64,000 nt of DNA from CAZPGL01 sp964586175 (GCA_964586175.1 CAZPGL010000003.1:1-64000), one strand, 5' to 3'. Positions 51,664 to 60,647 are shown, numbered from the stretch's first letter. The notes: generated by a model from the sequence alone, not told the origin. Numbers and translations are program-made.

Positions 51664-53580
51664 CTAACCGGTGGCCGACGATGTATGCCCGTTCGGGCCG
51701 GAGGAGTCGATGGGGTTCTCACGCACCAGGGTCCTCCACAGGTCGGCGTACAGGCCTCCGGCGTCGCGGAGAGCCTGGTGCCGCCCCCGCTCAACGATCC
51801 GTCCGCCGTCGAGCACCACGATCTCGTCGGCGACGACCACGGTGGACAACCGGTGGGCGATCACGACTGACGTTCGACCGGCCAGCGCCCCGACCAGCGC
51901 CTCCTGGACCAAGGCCTCGTTCTCGGTGTCGAGGTGGCTGGTGGCCTCATCCAGGATCACGATCTGCGGGTCCTTCAACAGCAGCCGGGCGATGGCCAGG
52001 CGCTGTTTCTCACCGCCGGAGAGCCGGTAGCCCCGTTCGCCGACGACGGTGTCGTAGCCGTCGGGCAGGGCCCGGATCACGTCCAGGATGCGGGCGGCCC
52101 GGCAGGCGTCGTCGAGCTCGGTGTCGGTGGCGCCGGGCCGGGCGTACCGCAGGTTGGCGCCGACCGACTCGTGGAACAGGTGCGGATCCTGGCTGACCAC
52201 GCCGATCCCGGCCCGCAGGCCGTCCTGGGTGAGGGTGCGTAGGTCGTGCCCGTCGATGGAGACCGCCCCGTCGGTGACGTCGTAGAGGCGGGGGATGAGC
52301 GACACCAGCGTGCTCTTGCCGGCGCCCGATGGGCCGACGACGGCGACCAGTTGGCCGGGTTCGACGACCAGGTCGATGTCGTGGAGAACCAGCGCTTCTT
52401 CGTCAACGTCACCGCCAGCGCGATGCGGGTCGGTCTCAAGCGACGCCACCGAGGTCTCGGATGCCATGGGGTACCGGAAGGACACGTGGTCGAATCGGAG
52501 GCGGCCGGCCAACTCCAGGCTGCGGGGGTCGACGGCATCGGGGGCGTCGGCCACCGGGTTGGGGGCGTCGAGTACCTCGAACACCCGCTCGAAGGACACG
52601 AACGCCGACATCAGGTCCACCCTGGCGTTGGTGAGCTGGGCGAGAGGGCCGAACAGTTGGGCGACCAGCACACCCATGGAGGCCAGGGTGCCGATGGTGA
52701 TGGCGCCGTCGATGGCCAGCGACCCACCGAGCCAGTAGACGCCGGCGGTGCCGAGGGCGCCAAGCAGCGTCAGGGCGATGATGAACGTGCGGCTGTAGAG
52801 GGCGTTGCGGATCCCGATGTCGCGGACCCGGTCAGCACGAACGGCGAAGCCGTCCCGTTCCTCGTCGGGGCGCCCGAACAACTTGGCCAGCTGGGCGCCG
52901 GCCACGTTGAATCGCTCGGTCATGGTGGCATTCATCGAGGCGTTGAGGTTCATGCCCTCGCGGGTGATGTCGGCGACCATGCGTCCCACCCTCCGGGCCG
53001 GCAGCACGAACAAGGGGAGCAGCACGAGGGCCAGCAATGTGATGCGCCACTCGAGGATGAACAGCGTGATGAGGGTGGTGGCCGCGGTGATGGCGTTGGA
53101 GACGACGGTGCCGAGGGTGCCGGTGAGGGCCCGCTGGGCGCCGATGACGTCGTTGTTGAGCCGACTGACCAGGGCTCCGGTCTGGGTGCGGGTGAAGAAC
53201 GAGAGCGGTAGCCGCTGCACGTGGTCGAACAGGGCGACCCGTAGATCGAAGATGAGGCCCTCGCCGATGCTCGACGACCAAAACCGCTCGGCGAAGGACA
53301 ACACGGCCCCGGCCAGGGCAGCCCCGACGATGAGGAGGCCGAGCACGGTCAGCCGGCCCCGGTCGCCGGCCGGGATGGCGTCGTCGATGATCTCGCGGAA
53401 CAACAGGGGCGGCACCACACCGAGCAGTGAGGACAGGACGACCGTGACGAGGAATCCGGCGATCCGGGAGCGGTAGGGGCGGGCGAATCCCCACACCCGC
53501 CGTCGGGTGTCGGCGCCGAGGCGGGCAGGCGGGCTGCCCTGGAAGGACATCGAGTGGAGCATCCCCATCGGCGAGGTCAT
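51664..53580 (-). CDS. ABC transporter, exporter type (fused membrane and ATPase domains)
   Basis: A 638-residue half-transporter with six membrane helices (about 40-325) and a C-terminal ATPase: Walker A VVGPSGAGKST, signature LSGGEKQRLAIARLL, Walker B IVILDEATSHLD and H-loop VIAHRLSTV. A 25-residue insertion (MASETSVASLETDPHRAGGDVDEE) lies between the Y-loop and Walker A. As it is a homodimer-type protein, the substrate could be lipid or drug. TAGGCT 7 nt before the ATG is a leaderless -10. It is divergent from the CaiB gene and close to its operator. Confidence 0.93.
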   Translation of the reverse strand: MTSPMGMLHSMSFQGSPPARLGADTRRRVWGFARPYRSRIAGFLVTVVLSSLLGVVPPLLFREIIDDAIPAGDRGRLTVLGLLIVGAALAGAVLSFAERFWSSSIGEGLIFDLRVALFDHVQRLPLSFFTRTQTGALVSRLNNDVIGAQRALTGTLGTVVSNAITAATTLITLFILEWRITLLALVLLPLFVLPARRVGRMVADITREGMNLNASMNATMTERFNVAGAQLAKLFGRPDEERDGFAVRADRVRDIGIRNALYSRTFIIALTLLGALGTAGVYWLGGSLAIDGAITIGTLASMGVLVAQLFGPLAQLTNARVDLMSAFVSFERVFEVLDAPNPVADAPDAVDPRSLELAGRLRFDHVSFRYPMASETSVASLETDPHRAGGDVDEEALVLHDIDLVVEPGQLVAVVGPSGAGKSTLVSLIPRLYDVTDGAVSIDGHDLRTLTQDGLRAGIGVVSQDPHLFHESVGANLRYARPGATDTELDDACRAARILDVIRALPDGYDTVVGERGYRLSGGEKQRLAIARLLLKDPQIVILDEATSHLDTENEALVQEALVGALAGRTSVVIAHRLSTVVVADEIVVLDGGRIVERGRHQALRDAGGLYADLWRTLVRENPIDSSGPNGHTSSATG

Positions 53581-53587
53581 GGCGGCG

Positions 53588-53593
53588 AGCCTA
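53588..53593 (-). promoter_or_regulatory. -10 box of ABC exporter gene (leaderless)
   Basis: Minus-strand TAGGCT, 7 nt before the ATG at 53580. Confidence 0.5.
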
Positions 53594-53626
53594 CGAAGGC
53601 CGTGACCACGATCACCGGGCCCAAGG

Positions 53627-53656
53627 TTGGAACTTGACCTGACGGTCCGTCAGAAT
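53627..53656 (+). promoter_or_regulatory. promoter of CaiB-type CoA-transferase gene (leaderless)
   Basis: TTGGAA (53627-53632) and CAGAAT (53651-53656) at 18-nt spacing, with ATG at 53664, 7 nt after the -10 box. The operator at 53639-53653 fills the spacer. Confidence 0.5.
53639..53653. promoter_or_regulatory. operator palindrome CTGACGG-T-CCGTCAG (copy 3)
   Basis: A perfect 15-bp palindrome between the -35 and -10 of the CoA-transferase promoter, matching copies at 22614 and 35914. Binding would exclude RNA polymerase. Confidence 0.68.
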
Positions 53657-53663
53657 CATGGGC

Positions 53664-54899
53664 ATGGCAGCGAACACTCCTCTGGCCGGGCTCACCGTCA
53701 TCGAAAGCTCCCTGTTGGGGCCGGGGCAGGTGGCCACCTTCCTGGCCGACCTGGGCGCTGACGTCATCAAGGTCGAGCCACCGGCCGGCGACTACATCCG
53801 GCAGATGACCTGGCCCATCGTCGAGGGCACGTCGCTGCTGCACCTCCACACCCACCGAGGTAAGCGCAGCATCGCCATCGACTTGAAGGACCCTGATGGC
53901 AAGGCCATCTACGAGGATCTGGTACGAGGCGCCGACGTGGTCGTGGAGGCGATGCGCCCCGGGTCACTCGACAAGCTGGGTCTCGGATACGACGACCTGA
54001 AGGCCATCAACCCGAAGATCGTGTTCTGCACCCTGTCCGGTTACGGCGCCACCGGCCCGTACAAGGACATGCCCAGCCATGGCATCGCCTACGACACGTG
54101 GGCCGGGCTCGTCGATCCCATCGTCGACGACGACGGCTTCACCCGCATTCCCGTGCTCCCCAATGTCGGCATCAACGTCGGGCCGATGGTCGCCGCCCTG
54201 GGCATCCTGGCCGCCGTGATCGCGGCCCGCGAATCTGGCGAGGGTTCGACCCTCGAGGTTGCCCAGTCCGACGCTGCCGCATACATGGACTGGTACCGCA
54301 TCGAAACGTACCGGGCCTACGAGCGCCCTGAGGACGTGGTGACCGGCAACGCCGCTGACGACTACGAGCGTCGGGCCCCTGGCCTGGCCGGCATGTGGGA
54401 GGGCGTCCGGTACCAGATCTACGAGGCAGTTGACGGCCACGTGCTGTTCATGGCGTCCGAGCAGGCCTTCTGGCGCAACTTCTGCGAGGGCGTCGACCGC
54501 ATGGAACTGTTCGAGCGGTGGCCTGGGTCGAAGTACGCCGACCACGCCCGTCACAACACCGAGATGCAGGTCGAGCTCAAAGCCATTTTCGCTTCGAAGA
54601 CGTGTGCCGAGTGGCTGGCCTTCGCGGACGAGTTCAACACGCCGATCGCTCCGGTCAACACCCCCAAGACGGTCGCCGACGACCCGCAGTTCCAGAGCCG
54701 CATGCCGTTCTACGGCATCGACGCCGTCGGAGCCGAACAGCTTCCCCTGCCGGTTTACCTCGGGGGCGAACTGCCGCCGACGCCGACGATGGCACCGGAG
54801 ATCGGCGAGCAGACCGACGACGTGCTCGCCGGCCTGGGTTACGACGCCGAGCGCATCGCCGCCCTGCGCGCCGCCGGCACCGTCGGCCCCCGCTCCTGA
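53664..54899 (+). CDS. CaiB/BaiF-type (family III) CoA-transferase
   Basis: A 411-residue CoA-transferase that moves CoA between carboxylic acids. The family start PLAGLTVIESSLLGPGQVATFLADLGADVIKVEPP, the GDYIR loop and RGADVVVEAMRPGSLDKLGLGYDDL block are clear; the catalytic Asp is in EVAQSDAAAYMD. I choose the ATG at 53664 over the one at 53658 because of the -10 spacing. It is probably regulated with the amidohydrolase genes at 22.6 and 34.1 kb by the shared operator. Substrate unknown. Confidence 0.92.
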   Translation: MAANTPLAGLTVIESSLLGPGQVATFLADLGADVIKVEPPAGDYIRQMTWPIVEGTSLLHLHTHRGKRSIAIDLKDPDGKAIYEDLVRGADVVVEAMRPGSLDKLGLGYDDLKAINPKIVFCTLSGYGATGPYKDMPSHGIAYDTWAGLVDPIVDDDGFTRIPVLPNVGINVGPMVAALGILAAVIAARESGEGSTLEVAQSDAAAYMDWYRIETYRAYERPEDVVTGNAADDYERRAPGLAGMWEGVRYQIYEAVDGHVLFMASEQAFWRNFCEGVDRMELFERWPGSKYADHARHNTEMQVELKAIFASKTCAEWLAFADEFNTPIAPVNTPKTVADDPQFQSRMPFYGIDAVGAEQLPLPVYLGGELPPTPTMAPEIGEQTDDVLAGLGYDAERIAALRAAGTVGPRS

Positions 54900-54924
54900 C
54901 CCGGGCGTTCCCGCGCACCCTGAG

Positions 54925-54963
54925 CCGACCTGCAGGATGGGGCCTGTCCCCCCGCTGCAGGTT
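54925..54963. terminator. hairpin repeat, shared-core copy 3
   Basis: A 39-bp unit with stem ACCTGCAG/CTGCAGGT around GATGGGGCCTGTCCCCCCG. The core is the inverse complement of that at 8522 and 24728. An identical unit follows 65 nt downstream. Both lie between convergent genes. Confidence 0.6.
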
Positions 54964-54989
54964 CTGCCGATATTTCGCGCCCCTCCGCC

Positions 54990-55028
54990 CCGACCTGCAG
55001 GATGGGGCCTGTCCCCCCGCTGCAGGTT
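54990..55028. terminator. hairpin repeat, shared-core copy 4
   Basis: Exact copy of the 39-bp unit at 54925, including stem and core. Its end touches the stop codon of the minus-strand PrmA-like gene. Confidence 0.6.
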
Positions 55029-55645
55029 CAGCGGATGAGGGTGAGGGCCGTCCAGTCCTCGAAGGTGATCTCGTGGTCGACGGTGAGCGGGGCGTACCAG
55101 CCGGCCACCTCGGCCGACCGCCCCGTCGGGACGCCGCTCACCACGAGACGGCCGCCCACCCGGGCCAGGACCGCCTCGTGGACCTGCTCGTGGACCGCCG
55201 GCAACAGGTTGGCCAGCACCAGGTCGAACGTGCCGGGCACGTCGGCAACCGGGGTCGTCGAGGCCTCCACCGTCACGTCGTTGGCCGCGGCGTTGAACAA
55301 GGTCCAGGCCACGGCATCGGGATCGACGTCGACCGCCGTCACCGACGACGCACCGGCCCTGGCCGCGCACACCGCCAGCACCCCGGAACCGCACCCCACG
55401 TCCAGTATCGAGGCGGCCCCGCCGATCAGGCGGTCCAACTCGTGGAGGGCCAGCGCCGTCGTCACGTGACCCCCGTGCCCGAACGTCGGGCCGGGGTCGA
55501 TGCATACCTGGAGCCGACCCACCCCCTCGGTCCACGGCTGGTGGATGCCGAACCGCCCGACCACCGTGACCTCCATGCGGGCCCGCTCGGCCACCGCCCA
55601 ACGCGGGATCGGCGTCGGACCCGGTGGTGCGTCGGAGGGGTCCAT
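55028..55645 (-). CDS. PrmA-like class I methyltransferase lacking the N-terminal domain
   Basis: A 205-residue SAM methyltransferase most like ribosomal protein L11 methyltransferase. DPGPTFGHGGHVTTALALHEL corresponds to the PrmA substrate-binding loop, SILDVGCGSGVLAVCAARAGA is motif I, and LVLANLLPAV the NLLP motif. True PrmA is near 290 residues with an N-terminal L11-binding domain, absent here. The ATG at 55645 is used because the upstream frame runs into the amidohydrolase-like gene and lacks family sequence. Its target may be a different protein or small molecule. Confidence 0.8.
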   Translation of the reverse strand: MDPSDAPPGPTPIPRWAVAERARMEVTVVGRFGIHQPWTEGVGRLQVCIDPGPTFGHGGHVTTALALHELDRLIGGAASILDVGCGSGVLAVCAARAGASSVTAVDVDPDAVAWTLFNAAANDVTVEASTTPVADVPGTFDLVLANLLPAVHEQVHEAVLARVGGRLVVSGVPTGRSAEVAGWYAPLTVDHEITFEDWTALTLIR

Positions 55646-55655
55646 CCCGACCCGC

Positions 55656-56564
55656 CTACACGTCGAGGCCGAGCACCCGGGCCGCGTTGTCCCGCAGAAA
55701 CTTCGGCCACACGTCGTCGTTGAACGGCACGTCGACCATCTCGGCGAAGATGCGGTCCAGCGACAGGCCCATCGGGAAGTAGCCGGCATAGATGATCTTG
55801 TCGGCGCCCCGGGTGTTGGCGTAGTCGATGATGGCCTTCGGGTAGTACTTGGGAGCGAAGGCCGACGTCGAGTAGTGCAGGTTGGGCCACTTGATCATCA
55901 ACTTGACGATCAGGTCCTCCCATGGCTCGCAGCCATGCCGGGTCACGAACGTCAACTCCGGGAAGTCGTACATCACCCGGTCGATGAGCTCGACGTGTTG
56001 TGGGGCGAACGGCACCCGCGGGCCGGGGATGCCTGCACAGCAGAACACGGGGAGGCCCAGCTCGCAGCACACGGCGTAGATGGCGTACATCTTCGGGTCG
56101 TCGATCGGGACCTGCGGGTTGCGGCCGCACGGGAAGGCGGTGACCGCCTTCAGCCCCGACTCGGCGTGCAGGCGCCGGATGGTGCGCACCGACCCCATGA
56201 CGTCGTTCGGGTCGGGCTCGTGCGACGGGATGAACCGGTCGGGGTGCTCCTCGACCATTGACCGGGCCTCGGACTTGCCATCGCCGATACCGACCATGGC
56301 CATGGCCACGTTGTTGCGGTCCATGAACGGCAACAGCAGCTCGGCCCCCTGCGGTGGTTCGGCCGGTTCGCCGGTGTCGCTCCCGCCCCCGCGGGCCTGG
56401 TCGGAGAACGGCACGTCCTTGAACATGTACTGGGCCGGGAAGTTCATGCCTTTCGAGTCGGCGTCCTTGATGCCGGTGAGGTTGGCGTAGTTCAGCTTGG
56501 CGTTGGGTCCGGCACGCGAGCCCATCATCGTGTCGATCACGCCGATGTCGGTGGGGTAGGGCAT
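55656..56564 (-). CDS. amidohydrolase-fold protein without metal ligands (paralogue 1)
   Basis: A 302-residue protein of the amidohydrolase-2 type that is close to the following gene's product: both contain YANTRGADKIIYAGY-PMGL and DVWP/HVWPRFLRDNA. The N-terminal D-x-H-x-H motif reads GVIDTMMGS, the middle His position reads VFCCAGIPG, and the DYPH Asp position reads AGYFPMGL, so the usual metal ligands are gone. I use the ATG at 56564, which aligns with the paralogue's start (MPYPTDIGVID vs MARPRDIGVVD). It begins 1 nt after the paralogue's stop. Confidence 0.83.
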   Translation of the reverse strand: MPYPTDIGVIDTMMGSRAGPNAKLNYANLTGIKDADSKGMNFPAQYMFKDVPFSDQARGGGSDTGEPAEPPQGAELLLPFMDRNNVAMAMVGIGDGKSEARSMVEEHPDRFIPSHEPDPNDVMGSVRTIRRLHAESGLKAVTAFPCGRNPQVPIDDPKMYAIYAVCCELGLPVFCCAGIPGPRVPFAPQHVELIDRVMYDFPELTFVTRHGCEPWEDLIVKLMIKWPNLHYSTSAFAPKYYPKAIIDYANTRGADKIIYAGYFPMGLSLDRIFAEMVDVPFNDDVWPKFLRDNAARVLGLDV

Positions 56565-56565
56565 G

Positions 56566-57453
56566 TCAGGCGACTCCTCGGTCCGCTTCATCATGCCCGC
56601 CGAGGCGGAACACCCGCACCGCGTTGTCGCGCAGGAACCGGGGCCACACGTGGTCGGCCAGGGGCAGGTCGTCGAGTTCGGCCATGATGCGGTCGAGGGT
56701 CAGGCCCATCGGGTAGTAGCCGGCATAGATGATCTTGTCGGCGCCCCGGGTGTTGGCGTAGTCGATGACGGCCTGCGGGTAGTACCTCGGGGCGAACGCC
56801 GACGGCATGTAGTGGAGGTTCGGCCACTTGAGCATCAGCTTGACGGCCAGCGCCTCCCACGGTTCCGCACCATGGCGCATCACGAGGCGCAGGTCGGGGA
56901 AGTCGTAGCAGACCCGGTCGAGGTGCTCGACGTGCTGGACGCCGCTCGGGAACCGGGGCCCGGCGATCCCGGCGTTGACGATGCAGGCGACGTCCAGTTC
57001 GACGCACGTGGCGTACACCGGGTACATGGCCGCCTCGGCGATGCCGATCTGGGGCATCAGGCCACTGGGGAACACCGAAGCGGCCCGGATGTCGTGCTCG
57101 GCATGGGCTTCCCGCAGACGACGGACCGCACCCATGACGTCGGTGGGGTCGACCTCCACGGCGTGGTACACCCGCCCCGGATGACGGGCCGCGGCCTCGA
57201 TCGACCGTTCGCCCAACCCGAACAGACCGATGGCCACCCCGTGCCGGTCCATGGCGGCGAACGTGACAGCCACCGGATCTTCGCCGTCGGCGGCGTCCGG
57301 GGTTTCGCCGAACATGTACTGGGCCGGGAATTGGAATCCCCGGGACTCCTCGTCCTTGAGGTTGCGGCGCAGGTACTCGAAGGTGGCCCGCTTGTCCTCG
57401 TAAGGGAAGCCGATCATCAGGTCGACGACCCCGATGTCACGCGGCCGGGCCAT
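56566..57453 (-). CDS. amidohydrolase-fold protein without metal ligands (paralogue 2)
   Basis: A 295-residue tandem paralogue of the preceding protein with the same substitutions: GVVDLMIGF instead of D-x-H-x-H, CIVNAGIAGP for the middle His segment and AGYYPMGL for the Asp segment. RHGAEPWEALAVKLMLKWPNLH and the C-terminal RDNAVRVF are conserved in both. The ATG at 57453 is chosen by N-terminal alignment. It is divergent from the SDR gene with a 58-nt gap. The two probably form a heteromeric or duplicated activity; function unknown. Confidence 0.83.
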   Translation of the reverse strand: MARPRDIGVVDLMIGFPYEDKRATFEYLRRNLKDEESRGFQFPAQYMFGETPDAADGEDPVAVTFAAMDRHGVAIGLFGLGERSIEAAARHPGRVYHAVEVDPTDVMGAVRRLREAHAEHDIRAASVFPSGLMPQIGIAEAAMYPVYATCVELDVACIVNAGIAGPRFPSGVQHVEHLDRVCYDFPDLRLVMRHGAEPWEALAVKLMLKWPNLHYMPSAFAPRYYPQAVIDYANTRGADKIIYAGYYPMGLTLDRIMAELDDLPLADHVWPRFLRDNAVRVFRLGGHDEADRGVA

Positions 57454-57511
57454 ACCCCATCTTCTGCGCCCGACCGGGCAGGCGGCAAACCAGCGGCGCG
57501 AGACTGGGCCG

Positions 57512-58303
57512 ATGCAGCAGCAGACCGACCGCCTGACCGCGTTGAGCCGCTCGGTGGCCGACGCGGTGGTCCTCATCACCGGCGCCGGCTCGGGTATCGG
57601 CCGAGCCACCGCCCATCTGTTCGCCGACGAGGGAGCCCGGGTGGCCGTCACCGACCGCGACGCCGCCCACGCAGTGGCGGTGGCCGCCGAGATCGACACC
57701 GTCGGCGGTGCGGCCCGGGCGTGGCAACTCGACGTCACCGACGCCGCGGCCGTCGAGCGGGTGACCGCCGAGGTGGCGGCGTGGGGCGGCCGCCTCGACG
57801 TGCTGGTCAACAACGCCGGCATGGCGGCCGGCACCCCCATCGACGACGAGGCCCACGACACGGCCTGGGACCTCGCCCTCGACGTCATGGTCACCGCCCA
57901 CACCCGCACCATCCGCGCTGCCCTGCCCCATCTGCGTGACGCACCGGCCGGGCGGATCGTCAACATCTCGTCCACCGAGGGGGTCGGCGGCTCGGCGGGC
58001 ATGGCCGCCTATACGGCGGCCAAGCACGCCGTGGTCGGGCTCACGAGGGCCCTGGCCGTCGAGTTGGGCGAGACCGGCATCACGGTGAACGCGGTGGGCC
58101 CCGGCCCCATCGACACCGCGCTGACCGCGTCGATCCCCGACGACATGAAGACCCGGTTCGCCCGCCGCCGGGTGCCGGTGCGCCGCTACGCCCAGCCCGA
58201 GGAGGTGGCCCACGGCATCCTCCACCTGGCCCTGCCGGCGTCGTCCTACATCACCGGCCACCTACTGATGGTCGACGGCGGCATGACCATCAAGAACAAC
58301 TGA
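57512..58303 (+). CDS. short-chain dehydrogenase/reductase (SDR)
   Basis: A 263-residue classical SDR. Cofactor motif LITGAGSGIGRATA, NNAGMA, catalytic Ser in NISSTEG and Y-x3-K in AYTAAKHAVVGLTRALA are all present. The DRDAAH segment after strand 2 favours NAD(H). GAGACT 6 nt before the ATG could be a leaderless -10. It converges on a MaoC gene. A 3-hydroxyacyl-CoA or alcohol substrate would fit the acyl-CoA setting, but this is inference. Confidence 0.93.
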   Translation: MQQQTDRLTALSRSVADAVVLITGAGSGIGRATAHLFADEGARVAVTDRDAAHAVAVAAEIDTVGGAARAWQLDVTDAAAVERVTAEVAAWGGRLDVLVNNAGMAAGTPIDDEAHDTAWDLALDVMVTAHTRTIRAALPHLRDAPAGRIVNISSTEGVGGSAGMAAYTAAKHAVVGLTRALAVELGETGITVNAVGPGPIDTALTASIPDDMKTRFARRRVPVRRYAQPEEVAHGILHLALPASSYITGHLLMVDGGMTIKNN

Positions 58304-58327
58304 GCGGCACCGGGGCCGCGGGCCCGG

Positions 58328-58792
58328 TCAGCCCTGGAACAGGGTCAGGGCGTCGTAGAGCACCGAGGGCACCTCGTTGCCCTCGACGTGGATGGCCACC
58401 TGGGTGGCGACCAGGGTGCCCTTCTTGTGTTCCCGCACCTCCTTGAGGCGGCTGCGGGCCCGTACCGTCGAGCCGGCCGGCACCGGGGCGAGGAAGCGCA
58501 GGCCGTCGGCTCCGTAGTTCACCGCGTTGCGGTAGCCGGTGATCTGGACCTGGTCGGAGCGGTTGATCGACGCCACCAGGCTGAGGGTGAAGAACCCGTG
58601 GGCGATGGGGCCACCGAACGGCCCGGCGTTCGCCCGCTCGACGTCGACGTGAATCCACTGGTGGTCGCCGGTCAGCTCGGCAAAGCCGTTGATCTTGTCC
58701 TGGGTCATGTGGAACTCGGGTCCCCACCCGCTCCACTCCTCGCCGCAGGCGGCACGCAGGGCGTCGAGGTCGTCGAAGGCGATCTGGGTCAT
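58328..58792 (-). CDS. MaoC-like enoyl-CoA hydratase
   Basis: A 154-residue single hot-dog protein with the (R)-hydratase motif INGFAELTGDHQWIHVDVERANAGPFGGPIAHGF, Asp and His included. The ATG at 58792 (MTQIAFDDLDAL) follows GGGAG at 7 nt, better than the upstream in-frame start. It is only moderately similar to the MaoC at 14.6 kb. It is divergent from an acyl-CoA synthetase gene (130-nt gap) and convergent with the SDR. Confidence 0.9.
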   Translation of the reverse strand: MTQIAFDDLDALRAACGEEWSGWGPEFHMTQDKINGFAELTGDHQWIHVDVERANAGPFGGPIAHGFFTLSLVASINRSDQVQITGYRNAVNYGADGLRFLAPVPAGSTVRARSRLKEVREHKKGTLVATQVAIHVEGNEVPSVLYDALTLFQG

Positions 58793-58922
58793 GTGGGTTC
58801 TCCCGGTTTCGGTGCTGGGGTTCACGGTGCCCCCCGTCGGGCCCGCCCGGCAAGTCGGGCGCCCCGGCCGCCGTCTAGGGTCGTCCGCCGAGCACGACCA
58901 GCGACGCCGACAGGGAGCACGA

Positions 58923-60647
58923 GTGGATCAGCACTATCGGGAGGCCTGGGCGGAGATGACGGCATCCGGGGCACCGTTCGCCTGGTCGGTGGTCGACGTG
59001 CGGGGCGTTCCCACCCGGGTCTACGACGCCACCCCGCCCGACCTGGCGCTGGTGTGGGCGGCCACCGCCGCCCATGCCGACAAGGAGTACCTGGTCTACG
59101 AGGGCGAACGGATGACGTACGCCGAGGCCCACACCGCGGTCGACGCCCTGGCCGCCCACCTGGCCGACCGGGGCGTCGGTCACGGCGATCGGGTCGCCAT
59201 CGCCATGCGCAACTATCCCGAATGGGTGCTCACCTACTGGGCCACCGTGAAGGTGGGGGCGGCCGTGGTCGGCATGAACGCCTGGTGGACCGCCCAGGAG
59301 ATGGAGTTCGGCCTCAGTGACAGCACCCCCAAGGTGCTGGTGTGTGATGCCGAGCGCCTCGAGCGGGTGACCCCGCTGCTGGACGATCTCCGGGCCGGGG
59401 CACCGCTCCATGTGGTCGTGGCCCGCCACGGCGGCGACCTGCCCGGCGATGCGGTGTCGTGGGACGACGTGATGGCCGCCGACCTGGATCCGGCCCCGGC
59501 CGTCGAGATCCATCCCGACGACGACGTCTGCATCTTCTACACGTCGGGCACCACCGGCTTCCCGAAGGGAGCGGCGCTCACCCACCGTGGGGCGGCGTCG
59601 AACCTGGTGAACCTGGCCTTCTGGCAGGTGACGGCCGGCGCCGCCCAGGACAAGGCGGTGGCCGCCGGGGAGGCCCCGCCCGGTTCCGACAAGACCGCTG
59701 GGGTCGGCGAGCCCGGCTCGGTGCTGGCCGTGCCCCTGTTCCACGTGACGGGCTGCAACTGCTGCCTGCATCCGATCACCGCGACCGGCGGGCGGTTGAT
59801 CCTGATGCACCGCTGGGATGCCGGCGTGGCCCTCGAGCTGATCGAACGCGAGCGGCCCACCTCGTTCACCGGGGTGCCGACCATGGCCCGTGAGCTCATC
59901 AGCCACCCCGATTTCACCGAACGCGACACCTCCAGCCTCGTTCACCTCGGTGGCGGCGGGGCGGCCGTGCAGCCCGACCTGGTGCACAAGATCGAGGACC
60001 GCATCGCGGGGCGGCCCTCCACCGGCTACGGGCTGACCGAGGTCAACGGTGTCATCTCCATGAACTCGGCTCACTTCTTCACCGCCAAGCCGGAATCGGC
60101 CGGCCCCATCGTGCCGATCCTCGAGGCCCGCATCGTCGGGGAGGACGGCCACGACCAGCCCGCCGGCGAGCGGGGCGAGCTGTGGGTGCGCGGCGGCAAC
60201 GTGTTCCGCGGCTACCTGAACCGGCCCGAAGCCAACGCCGAGGTGCTGACCGACGGCTGGTTCCACACCGGCGACATCGGCTACCTCGACGAGGACGGGT
60301 TCCTCTTCCTCGTCGACCGGGCCAAGGACATGGTGCTGCGGGGCGGCGAGAACGTGTACTCAGCCGAGGTCGAGGCGGCCATCTACGAGCACGACGGGGT
60401 CGCCGAGGCCGCGGTGTTCGCCGTGCCCGACGACCGGCTGGGCGAAGCCGTCGGGGTGGCCGTGCTCCGGTCGGCCGGGTCGACGCTCACCGCCGAAGAG
60501 CTCCGGGACCACGTGCGGGGCCTGATCGCTCCGTTCAAGGTGCCCGAGCACGTCTGGTTCACCGACGAACCCCTGCCCCGCAACGCCAACGGCAAGTTCG
60601 TCAAGCGGGCGTTGCGCGACTCGCTTATCGGGACACCGACTGGCTGA
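58923..60647 (+). CDS. AMP-dependent acyl-CoA synthetase
   Basis: A 574-residue ANL ligase with FYTSGTTGFPKGAALTHRG, TGYGLTEVNGVIS, DGWFHTGDIGYLDEDGFLFLVDR, LRGGENVYSAEVE and C-terminal NANGKFVKRALRD (catalytic Lys). An insertion of about 25 residues (KAVAAGEAPPGSDKTAGVGEPG) lies after the P-loop helix and is absent in many relatives. The GTG start follows CAGGGAG by 5 nt. It precedes a second ligase gene by 41 nt; the two share the HADK-Y-V-EGER/HDGA opening and may be old duplicates. Confidence 0.93.
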   Translation: MDQHYREAWAEMTASGAPFAWSVVDVRGVPTRVYDATPPDLALVWAATAAHADKEYLVYEGERMTYAEAHTAVDALAAHLADRGVGHGDRVAIAMRNYPEWVLTYWATVKVGAAVVGMNAWWTAQEMEFGLSDSTPKVLVCDAERLERVTPLLDDLRAGAPLHVVVARHGGDLPGDAVSWDDVMAADLDPAPAVEIHPDDDVCIFYTSGTTGFPKGAALTHRGAASNLVNLAFWQVTAGAAQDKAVAAGEAPPGSDKTAGVGEPGSVLAVPLFHVTGCNCCLHPITATGGRLILMHRWDAGVALELIERERPTSFTGVPTMARELISHPDFTERDTSSLVHLGGGGAAVQPDLVHKIEDRIAGRPSTGYGLTEVNGVISMNSAHFFTAKPESAGPIVPILEARIVGEDGHDQPAGERGELWVRGGNVFRGYLNRPEANAEVLTDGWFHTGDIGYLDEDGFLFLVDRAKDMVLRGGENVYSAEVEAAIYEHDGVAEAAVFAVPDDRLGEAVGVAVLRSAGSTLTAEELRDHVRGLIAPFKVPEHVWFTDEPLPRNANGKFVKRALRDSLIGTPTG

